Source: Fen-1258 sp964441505
GTDB taxonomy: Bacteria > Bacteroidota > Ignavibacteria > Ignavibacteriales > Melioribacteraceae
Reading direction: 5' to 3'
Assembly: GCA_964441505.1 (NCBI GenBank)
Contig: CAYTUV010000017.1
Span: 12,769 to 76,768 of the forward strand
Length of the DNA stretch: 64,000 nt
Positions 57,701-64,000 of this stretch are shown here, piece after piece. The notes beneath the pieces were generated by a model. That model ran no database searches and was not told the DNA's origin. It saw only the letters and a list, made by a program, of their open reading frames with translations. The first letter of the stretch is position 1. Each line of letters begins with the position of its first letter. The position numbers and the translations under genes are program-made.

Positions 57701-58549
57701 TTATAAAGGTCTTAAAACCATTATTCCAGTCTGTTTCTTATTTCCCTTGATGTAATCAGCCAGCGGCTTTTCCGTAATCTGAACTTTATACCCCACATTC
57801 GGTGCGTGTAAGAAATGTATTCTTCCGTCATCCATTCTGATTGCAATTCCGGTATGTGCTATATCGAGTCCATCCACGTTGGTGGTAATTCCAACTATGT
57901 CCCCGCTCTGAATTTTATTTTCCAAAAATGATATATCTTCCTGAGGCACATAATAGTATTCGCGCGAGCTGATCTCATTTTCAGTCTTGATTATTTCTTC
58001 AACAAACTTAGGATTGCTCTTCAACTGCTTATAAGAATCAATGTGATTGCTCATAAAATTAATTTTCTTTATATAAGGTTTACCACCAATTTCCTTAGTA
58101 ATGTCTCTGCCAATTCCCCTTTTGTTCATATCGTAAATCCAGTCGGAGAAGTAGTGCAGCCGTGACGGATATTCATTCAGTTTTCCATCTCGGTAGCGGA
58201 TGCCTATTAATTCATTCTGATAATCTTCAAAAGTCGTTTTCCCGTTTTTAATGCATCGGGAGAAGACAAACGAAGTTTCCAAAAAAATGTAGCAATCTAA
58301 GTCGGTTAGATTGATTACGAGTTTCTCCTCGTTTCCTTTTTCAAGAGTATTAGCCACATATTCTGTTCCGAGAAAACTTTTTCCGATTTGAATAATTACT
58401 TCATTGATTGGTAGTGAAGATAGTTTGTTATCCACTGCAAGCTGAAACTTGGAATTGCAAACATCAACATCTTTCTGTGTGTAAATTGTTTGCGCTCCGC
58501 ATTCGATTGATAACAGAAATAAAAACGAGAACAAAAAATAATTTTTCAT
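57701..58549 (-). CDS. DUF1460 / N-acetylmuramoyl amidase-like lipoprotein or exported protein
   Basis: A 282-residue exported protein with a signal peptide that ends near IECGA (possible lipobox). NLTDLDCYIFLETS contains the nucleophile Cys of the DUF1460 NlpC/P60-like fold, and GIAIRMDDGRIHFLHAPNVG gives the catalytic His region (DIAHTGIAI). Such enzymes cut or salvage cell-wall peptides. It overlaps dnaB by 4 nt. Confidence 0.85.
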   Translation of the reverse strand: MKNYFLFSFLFLLSIECGAQTIYTQKDVDVCNSKFQLAVDNKLSSLPINEVIIQIGKSFLGTEYVANTLEKGNEEKLVINLTDLDCYIFLETSFVFSRCIKNGKTTFEDYQNELIGIRYRDGKLNEYPSRLHYFSDWIYDMNKRGIGRDITKEIGGKPYIKKINFMSNHIDSYKQLKSNPKFVEEIIKTENEISSREYYYVPQEDISFLENKIQSGDIVGITTNVDGLDIAHTGIAIRMDDGRIHFLHAPNVGYKVQITEKPLADYIKGNKKQTGIMVLRPL

Positions 58550-60024
58550 ATTGGGAAATCCTCCGCTCCCGAACCAATTACTGTCTGCTCAGCACCGGCC
58601 GGTAATTGATGTTGTCTAAAACGATCGAGATTTTCAAATCGTGCATAATCTTTTATGAATCTTAGTTTTACATCACCTATAGGACCATTTCTCTGCTTGC
58701 CCACAATTATTTCCGCAACGCCTTCAGTCGTTTCACCATTCATATCTCCGCTGGAAAACTGAGTAATTCCGTAAACCTCCGGTCGATAAAGAAACAATAC
58801 AACGTCCGCATCCTGCTCGATTGAACCGGACTCGCGTAAATCTGAAAGCATTGGTCTCTTATCAGTCCGTGCCTCCACCTGCCGGTTTAACTGCGATAGC
58901 GCAATTACTGGAATGTTCAATTCCTTTGCGAGTGCTTTCAATGATCGCGAGATTGTAGAAATTTCGCGCTCACGGCTTTCCATGTTGTAAGAAGCACTTA
59001 ACAGCTGCAAATAATCTATGATGATCAGACCAATATTTTTTTCATTCTTCAGGCGTCTGGCTTTAGCACGTAATTCGAGAATTGAAATTGCCGGAGTATC
59101 ATCAATATAGATTGGGGCTTTACTAAGCTTATGCACCGTACGGCTAATCTTTGCACCTTCTTCCGCTCTAAATTTTCCGGTACGAACGTTATGGGCATTA
59201 ATACGGGCTTCTGCAGAAATTAATCTAGTGGCAATTTGAATTGTAGCCATTTCAAGACTAAAGACAGCTATCGGTATCTGATGATCGATTGCGGCATTAC
59301 GAGCAGCGGACATTGCAAATGCAGTTTTACCCATCGAAGGACGTGCGGCAACAATTATCAAATCCGATTTCTGGAATCCGCCAAGGAGATCGTCCAATTC
59401 AAAAAATCCTGAAGGAACAGAAAAAGAAGAAATATTTTTGGAATGGATTGCTTCGATTAGTTCAAGCGCTTCCTTGACGGCTTTATCCATCGACTTGAAA
59501 GATTCTTTTATTCCTTTTTCGGAGATTTGAAATATTTTTGATTCTGCGGCATCTAAAAGATCAAAGACATCTTCATTTCCTTCGTAAGCAGAATTTGCAA
59601 TTTCGAAAGAAGCAGAGATGAGTTGCCTTAAAATCCATTTTTCCAGAACAACGCGAGCATGGTAATCTATATTAGCTGCCGATGAGATATCCTGCGTGAG
59701 TTTACTTAAATATGCTGCACCGCCGGCTTCATCTCCTTTACCCGCTTTTTTCATCTCTTCATAAACAGAAACAGTATCAATGGGTTCGTTCGATTCATAA
59801 AGTGATGACATCGATTCGAAAATAATTCTGTTACGTTTATCGAAAAATGATTCCGGTTTTAATATTTCTATTGCTTTCGGAACAGCGTCATTATCAATAA
59901 GCATTGCACCTAGAACCGCCATTTCAACTTCTGGGGCAGAAGGAGGCATCTTAGAAGCTGCTTTTAGTTTTTCAATATCGCCATCTTTTCTTCCGCCTGA
60001 ACGGGAGCCAATTCTCTTTGCCAT
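58546..60024 (-). CDS. dnaB: Replicative DNA helicase DnaB
   Basis: A 492-residue DnaB. The N-terminal domain (about 28-130) has PPSAPEVEMAVLGAMLIDND; the RecA-like domain has Walker A AARPSMGKTAFAM, IDDTPAISILELRAKARRLK, Walker B LIIIDYLQLL and VIALSQLNRQVE. No intein. It follows the uracil-DNA glycosylase gene by 1 nt and overlaps the DUF1460 gene. Confidence 0.96.
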   Translation of the reverse strand: MAKRIGSRSGGRKDGDIEKLKAASKMPPSAPEVEMAVLGAMLIDNDAVPKAIEILKPESFFDKRNRIIFESMSSLYESNEPIDTVSVYEEMKKAGKGDEAGGAAYLSKLTQDISSAANIDYHARVVLEKWILRQLISASFEIANSAYEGNEDVFDLLDAAESKIFQISEKGIKESFKSMDKAVKEALELIEAIHSKNISSFSVPSGFFELDDLLGGFQKSDLIIVAARPSMGKTAFAMSAARNAAIDHQIPIAVFSLEMATIQIATRLISAEARINAHNVRTGKFRAEEGAKISRTVHKLSKAPIYIDDTPAISILELRAKARRLKNEKNIGLIIIDYLQLLSASYNMESREREISTISRSLKALAKELNIPVIALSQLNRQVEARTDKRPMLSDLRESGSIEQDADVVLFLYRPEVYGITQFSSGDMNGETTEGVAEIIVGKQRNGPIGDVKLRFIKDYARFENLDRFRQHQLPAGAEQTVIGSGAEDFPI

Positions 60025-60025
60025 A

Positions 60026-60799
60026 TTATTTTGCCGTTAGTTCATCGTAAAATTTTCTAAATTTTTGCACATCCTCCCAGCAGCCTCGTTTCCAATTTGG
60101 ATTACGAAGAAGCGCAGCAGGATGATATGTTGCCATAACTTTTATTCCGTTAAAATCATATGTACTCTCTCTAAGCTGACCGAGAGACAATTTTTTATCA
60201 AGTAATCCATTCGCGGCAACTCTTCCAAGACACAGAATAATTTTTGGTTTAACAAGGTCAATCTGTTTGTGAAGATAAGGAATACATGTCTCCATTTCAC
60301 CGGGTAACGGATCGCGGTTATTTGGCGGACGGCATTTCAGTATATTAGCAATATACACATCCTCACGCTCGAATTTAACAGCTTTCAGAATATCGTTCAG
60401 CAGTTTTCCTGCGCGTCCCACAAATGGTTCGCCCTGCAAGTCCTCGTCACGTCCCGGTGCTTCACCAATCAGCATCGCATCCGCATCAGGGTTGCCGACA
60501 CCAAAAACAAATTTAGTGCGTGTCTTTCCAAGTACACAATTCTGGCATTCGCAGATTTTACTGTTTAGCTCAGAAAGTGATTCCGCTTTCTGAAATTCTT
60601 CCACGAAGAAATTATCAACCGGAATCGTTTCAGTTTTTTTAGTGACTTTTGCTGTTTCTCGTTTTTGACGCAATGCTTCCTCCACAGACTCGTTCACATT
60701 TTCAAAAAGAAGATCGCCGAACATAGCCTGCTGATCTTTGATTGCTTCAATTAGTATTTTTTTAGCGCGAGATTCCAAGGTATTGTTGAAATTGTCCAA
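60026..60799 (-). CDS. Family 4 (iron-sulfur) uracil-DNA glycosylase
   Basis: A 257-residue protein. After an 85-residue N-terminal extension come CECQNCVLGKTRTKFVFGVG (first two iron-sulfur Cys), LIGEAPGRDEDLQGEPFVG (motif I), ILKCRPPNNRDP, CIPYLHKQI (third and fourth Cys) and the catalytic ATYHPAALLRNP. It removes uracil from DNA. The N-terminal extension, rich in charges, is common in bacterial members. Confidence 0.92.
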   Translation of the reverse strand: MDNFNNTLESRAKKILIEAIKDQQAMFGDLLFENVNESVEEALRQKRETAKVTKKTETIPVDNFFVEEFQKAESLSELNSKICECQNCVLGKTRTKFVFGVGNPDADAMLIGEAPGRDEDLQGEPFVGRAGKLLNDILKAVKFEREDVYIANILKCRPPNNRDPLPGEMETCIPYLHKQIDLVKPKIILCLGRVAANGLLDKKLSLGQLRESTYDFNGIKVMATYHPAALLRNPNWKRGCWEDVQKFRKFYDELTAK

Positions 60800-60870
60800 C
60801 TGTAATAAATTGTCTTAAAGACTTCCGGATTGAATTTAGTAAATTTTTATGCGAACCAGAAGAATCAATT

Positions 60871-60915
60871 TAAAAAAAAGAAAAGCGGAGGAACTAATAA
60901 AAATTCATCCGCTTT
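60871..60915 (-). terminator. Rho-independent terminator after rpoZ
   Basis: On the minus strand AAAGCGGA pairs with TCCGCTTT, followed by TCTTTTTTTT. It is 21 nt past the rpoZ stop, so it ends the yicC-gmk-rpoZ transcript and isolates the following glycosylase-dnaB unit. Confidence 0.85.
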
Positions 60916-60935
60916 AATTATATTAGATGCAAATA

Positions 60936-61235
60936 CTACTTATTTTTTTCGTCTTTGTATCTGTATTCAATTTTGCTTTCTACGAGTTCGTGAAGAGCTT
61001 TGATATGAGCTTTTTCACGTTTTTCGAATTCAAGAGACAGTTTCATCTGTTCAGGATTCTCTCTTTCTTCGAATTCATCCTCATGACCGGCGGTCATTGT
61101 GCTAAGGTGAGCATTGAATTCAGTTTTATTATCGTCGTTAATTTTACGAGCGCGTTTTGCAGCAATGATAACAGCTTCATAAAGATTCGGAATACTTGCT
61201 TTTATCTTTGTCAGATTAATTGGTTTAATTGGCAT
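60936..61235 (-). CDS. rpoZ: RNA polymerase omega subunit
   Basis: A 99-residue protein of the RpoZ/RPB6 family: NLYEAVIIAAKRARKIND matches the conserved helix that clamps beta-prime. The second half is charged and longer than the E. coli tail. Its place after gmk is conserved in many bacteria. It helps assemble RNA polymerase. Confidence 0.88.
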   Translation of the reverse strand: MPIKPINLTKIKASIPNLYEAVIIAAKRARKINDDNKTEFNAHLSTMTAGHEDEFEERENPEQMKLSLEFEKREKAHIKALHELVESKIEYRYKDEKNK

Positions 61236-61240
61236 GACAT

Positions 61241-61813
61241 TTACTCCTTTGTTATTTCTTTTTCTATAATATTTCTAACTTCATTTTTCGCATTTTCAAG
61301 ATTGATGTTTGAGACAACATAATCGAATTGATCTTTGAAACTCAATTCCATTTCCGCCCGTTCAATCCTTTTGTTAAGATCTTCGTCTGTTTCTGTGTTC
61401 CGATTAATCAATCTTTCTTTTAATTCTTCAATACTCGGCGGTGCAATAAATATCAGAACAGCATTAGAATATTTCTTCTTGATTCGCAGAGCACCTTTAA
61501 CATCCACCTCATAAACTGTTGAAACGCCTTTTGCCAGCATTCCGTCTACAAAACTTTTCAAAGTACCGTAATAATAATCGTAAAATTTTTCCCACTCAAC
61601 AAATTGGCCGGTATCAATCTTCTGTTTAAACTCTTCCTCATTTATAAAGAAATAATCAATCCCGTCTTTTTCGTTCGATCGTTTCTTTCTTGTTGTCGCT
61701 GAAATCGAAAAAACGAAATCTGGATAATTTTTCAACACATCACGTACAATGGTAGTTTTACCGGAACCGCTGGGCGCAGAAAATACGTATAATTTAGCTT
61801 TATGATTTGCCAC
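61241..61813 (-). CDS. gmk: Guanylate kinase
   Basis: A 190-residue enzyme that phosphorylates GMP. Walker A is FSAPSGSGKTTI; SISATTRKKRSNEKDGIDYFF binds GMP; ILIFIAPPSIEELKERL-type core (here VLIFIAPPSIEELKERL) is present. It lies 3 nt after yicC and 5 nt before rpoZ. Confidence 0.96.
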   Translation of the reverse strand: MANHKAKLYVFSAPSGSGKTTIVRDVLKNYPDFVFSISATTRKKRSNEKDGIDYFFINEEEFKQKIDTGQFVEWEKFYDYYYGTLKSFVDGMLAKGVSTVYEVDVKGALRIKKKYSNAVLIFIAPPSIEELKERLINRNTETDEDLNKRIERAEMELSFKDQFDYVVSNINLENAKNEVRNIIEKEITKE

Positions 61814-61816
61814 GCA

Positions 61817-62692
61817 CTACTCAATGTTCTGAATTTGTTCCCGGATTTTTTCTACCTCTTCTTTAATCGAAATTCCATTGTGTGAAATTTCGGATGAAAC
61901 CGATTTACTGTTAATCGTATTGGCTTCACGGTTCATCTCTTGAACTATGAAATTTAGTTTTCTACCCGCATCGTCTGATTTTGCAACAGTGTCAATAAAC
62001 ATTTTGATATGGCTTCGCAGCCTTACACACTCTTCGGTAACATCTGCGCGTTCGGCAATCAGAGCAAGTTCCATGTTAAGGCGGTCGTGGTTGTTAGATA
62101 GTTCAGCAACCAACTGTCTGGCTTTCTCTTTTATCTTTTCAAAATAAGTTTTAACGCTTTCATCGGAAACGTTCTCAATTTTGTTAAGTGCGTCTTCAAT
62201 TATCTGGACTCTCTTCCGTAAATCTTTTTCAAGTTCGCGTCCTTCTGCTTCCCGCATCGTATTCAAATTATCAATCGCGTTATCAATGGCTTCGGTTACT
62301 AATCCAAATTCCTCGCTCGCCTGTTCATTATCATCTTTAAAGAGCATATTCTGAAAGAGCATCAAATCGCTAAGTCTAAGTTTTTCTTTGATCTTTGCAG
62401 ACTTCTTGATTTCCTTTAGCAAACTGACCGCAAATTTTACTGCAGCTGGATCAATCTCGTTAAATTTTTCTTCAAAATCTCCCTTACGGACTGTAACGTT
62501 CAGATAAACTTTACCTCGTTTAATTCTACTCTTAACTTTTTCACGGATTTCAAATTCTTTGTTCATCAAGAACTTTGGGACACGGAGGGAAAGATCCAGA
62601 TACCGGCTGTTGAGACTTTTGATCTCGGCTTCAATCGAAATATCGTTTTTTTGAACTAATCCTTTACCATAGCCGGTCATACTTGAAATCAT
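61817..62692 (-). CDS. yicC: YicC family endoribonuclease
   Basis: A 291-residue protein with the hallmark start SSMTGYGKG, SLNSRYLDLSLRVP, and the C-terminal DUF1732 part GRKLNFIVQEMNREANTINSKS. YicC of E. coli acts as an endoribonuclease on small RNAs. It heads the yicC-gmk-rpoZ operon. Confidence 0.94.
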   Translation of the reverse strand: MISSMTGYGKGLVQKNDISIEAEIKSLNSRYLDLSLRVPKFLMNKEFEIREKVKSRIKRGKVYLNVTVRKGDFEEKFNEIDPAAVKFAVSLLKEIKKSAKIKEKLRLSDLMLFQNMLFKDDNEQASEEFGLVTEAIDNAIDNLNTMREAEGRELEKDLRKRVQIIEDALNKIENVSDESVKTYFEKIKEKARQLVAELSNNHDRLNMELALIAERADVTEECVRLRSHIKMFIDTVAKSDDAGRKLNFIVQEMNREANTINSKSVSSEISHNGISIKEEVEKIREQIQNIE

Positions 62693-63292
62693 TGAAGTCC
62701 CTTAAAAAAGTGATGGCAAATTTATGGAAAAATAGGATGGTAAACAAAGAGAGGGTCACGTAGCGCATAAGAATAGATTCTATTCCATGTTACACTTGCC
62801 TGTCCGGCCCGCAGGTTCGAATAAACCGGTGTTATTGCATTCGTATTTTTCATTGTAATTATCCTTTCGAAAATATTTTAAATAAATAAATTGGCAGCTC
62901 TGTTGCGTGGGAATCCATCCCTTCGGGAAAAATAAACTAGATAAGAAAATCTGGCATAGCCATTACTATGTAAAAAGAATTCTTTTTTAATGAATTTATG
63001 AGAGGGAAAAAATTGTTTTTGCAGAGAGTAAGTTTCAATTACCGCGCATTTGCGAAAATGAATTTTCAGAGAGTAAATAGTGAATTATAAATCTTTATCT
63101 CAAAACAACTTACTATACGATCTCAACCGCATTAGTACCAAATTTCGAAAATCAATTTTCGAAGAAATCATAACAGGCAGTAAGTAACTTGTATTAAAGC
63201 AGTTAGAAAATTTTGACAAGTGCGAGTAATTGTAAGTTGTTTTATTTGAGGGCTTTCCTATAATATACATTATAAGCAATCATACTACTCAG
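62693..63292. other. 600-base gap with one candidate small gene
   Basis: No long gene is present. A 43-residue frame with a good ribosome binding site is listed separately. A small stem (GGGA-TGGAT-TCCC on the minus strand, near 62908-62922) and the palindrome TTCGAAAAT-CA-ATTTTCGAA (about 63147-63166) are seen, plus a pair of AGAGAGTAA words. No tRNA or riboswitch was recognised. Confidence 0.5.
62722..62853 (-). CDS. Candidate 43-residue small protein
   Basis: An ATG with AAAGGA 8 nt upstream opens a 43-codon frame: MKNTNAITPVYSNLRAGQAS followed by VTWNRIYSYALRDPLFVYHP and a short end. No family recognised, no membrane helix. It ends 30 nt before yicC on the same strand. It could be a real leader peptide or chance. 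Confidence 0.35.
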   Translation of the reverse strand: MKNTNAITPVYSNLRAGQASVTWNRIYSYALRDPLFVYHPIFP

Positions 63293-63730
63293 CTATCGCA
63301 TGTCCGGTTTATCAAAATAAAATCCATTCAGCTCAAGGAGGCTGGTTATAACAAGTTTCGTTAATTCAGCCAGTTTCACAGCTTTTTCAGCATCAGCTTT
63401 AGATAAATTAACATAAAAACCGGGATACCTTCGGGCAACTGCATAGTTGGTCAATTCGAAAACTCTTTCTAATTTATTGCTCAAGCCAAATTCAGCCGGA
63501 GATAATTTTACAAGTACTTCGATACTATGTGTATAAGGGAAGTCAATAAATTTACTAACGAGCAAAGCTTTAAGGTATTTTTCTGCACATTGTTGAGCAT
63601 GGTACCCAATTAACCGGTAAGGAATATTAGATTCGATGGTAAAAGCATGTTTTGCCATAGTTAAATCTTCTTCAGCAATTTCAATCCACTTAAAAACTTG
63701 TTGTTCAAGTTCTTTTCTTTCATCGTTCAT
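63293..63730 (-). CDS. HEPN-domain protein
   Basis: From the Met in MNDERKELEQ the product has 145 residues. It is a HEPN helical bundle: WIEIAEEDLTMAKHAF, then YRLIGYHAQQCAEKYLKALL with the R-x4-H motif that is the RNase site of many HEPN toxins. It overlaps the 3' end of the nucleotidyltransferase gene by 11 nt. The pair forms an MNT-HEPN module. Confidence 0.85.
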   Translation of the reverse strand: MNDERKELEQQVFKWIEIAEEDLTMAKHAFTIESNIPYRLIGYHAQQCAEKYLKALLVSKFIDFPYTHSIEVLVKLSPAEFGLSNKLERVFELTNYAVARRYPGFYVNLSKADAEKAVKLAELTKLVITSLLELNGFYFDKPDMR

Positions 63731-64000
63731 ATAAAAGTATTCCCTCTTTAGAAGCGTACCTTGCAACGGTTCCGGGGTATTTTTTATCGCGTTCAAATTC
63801 TTCGTTTGATAAGATAATGACGTCGAAAGCATAATTGATCGGTAAAAGGGCAAACCTCATATTGTCCATCAATCTAAATTTATCTCCTTTCGTTTCGCAG
63901 ATTACCAACAAGTCAACATCACTTTTATCGTCTGCTGTATTTCTTGCCTGAGAACCGAAAAGAATAATTTTATCGGGGTTAAATCTTGCAAGGAGTCTTT
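63720..64000 (-). CDS. MNT-type nucleotidyltransferase, cut by the window edge
   Basis: The frame stays open to the edge, so the start is missing. The visible 93 residues include IILFGSQARNTADDKSDVDL, the GS-x(n)-DxD signature of minimal nucleotidyltransferases, then YAFDVIILSNEEFER with a third acidic residue. In MNT-HEPN pairs the MNT is often the antitoxin that modifies the HEPN protein (AMP addition). Confidence 0.85.
   Translation of the reverse strand, partial: RLLARFNPDKIILFGSQARNTADDKSDVDLLVICETKGDKFRLMDNMRFALLPINYAFDVIILSNEEFERDKKYPGTVARYASKEGILLYER

Noticed and set aside
62800..62835. GGTTCGAATAAACC, which looks like a tRNA T-arm
   Set aside because: The T-loop size and the other arms do not fit; no acceptor stem is found, and the stretch lies in the candidate small gene.
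62881..62930. A GGGA-TGGAT-TCCC stem on the minus strand that recalls a fluoride riboswitch
   Set aside because: The downstream pseudoknot partner for the loop and the conserved second stem are missing, and the next gene is not a fluoride exporter.

Overview
The window is a gene-dense, AT-rich stretch of a Gram-negative bacterial chromosome. Gene content fits the Bacteroidota/Chlorobi side of the tree, most likely the Ignavibacteria. It carries a KDO and LPS-export (Lpt) operon, a MoxR/Bat aerotolerance operon, LytS/LytTR signalling, a bacillithiol deacetylase, many short-signal lipoproteins, and the dispersed hairpin repeats typical of this group. Several genes have strong Shine-Dalgarno sequences (AAGGAG, AGGAGG), which classical Bacteroidetes mostly lack. 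The lineage is an inference from gene content; no rRNA or tRNA gene was seen.

Region by region: 0.1-3.8 kb is a plus-strand operon of two LiaF-like membrane proteins, a LytS-type kinase, a LytTR regulator and a small membrane protein. 3.9-4.4 kb is a RelE/ParE toxin-antitoxin pair bracketed by an imperfect 35-40 nt direct repeat that looks like a duplicated promoter; it lies just before a CoA-acylating aldehyde dehydrogenase (4.5-6.1 kb) whose C-terminal tail resembles a microcompartment encapsulation peptide. 6.4-15.9 kb (minus) is one long run: gatC, kdsB, a B12-binding mutase subunit, a DUF1624 membrane protein, ruvB, kdsA, a kdsC-like phosphatase, an unrecognised gene, kdsD, lptC, an lptA-like gene and lptB. 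Together these make KDO and move LPS across the periplasm. 15.9-27.1 kb (minus) holds moxR, a DUF58 gene, a DUF4381-like gene, batA, batB, batC, batD, batE, an M48 protease and a VWA lipoprotein. A GxxExxY gene with inverted-repeat ends has landed between batA and batB.

27-35.7 kb has rlmI, a stomatin-like protein, an HI0933-type flavoprotein, a short recQ, an Ig-fold lipoprotein and a J-domain protein, separated by several dispersed hairpin elements. 35.8-43.3 kb is the most accessory-looking part: lipoproteins, an exported amidohydrolase, three very small genes each preceded by the same 29-nt block, a secreted DRGH nuclease with an internal duplication, a frameshifted fragment of the nearby ettA gene, a 100-bp palindromic repeat and a HigBA-type pair. 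43.4-52.2 kb carries ettA, a cyclophilin, a DUF302 protein, a DASS transporter, bshB1, a lipoprotein, a CBS protein and gatB.

52.2-56.6 kb (minus) is a complete riboflavin operon (ribD, ribE, ribBA, ribH) led by an rmlD-like gene. 56.8-62.7 kb carries nfo (plus) and, on the minus strand, yicC-gmk-rpoZ, then a family 4 uracil-DNA glycosylase, dnaB and a DUF1460 protein. The window closes with a HEPN protein and the C-terminal part of its nucleotidyltransferase (MNT) partner, cut by the edge.

No obviously new large system (CRISPR, phage, biosynthetic cluster) is present. The best leads are the trio of small genes with a shared upstream module, the GxxExxY cassette with terminal inverted repeats, the ettA fragment, the unknown gene inside the KDO/Lpt operon, the KdsC variant with a changed catalytic motif, and the lone acylating aldehyde dehydrogenase.
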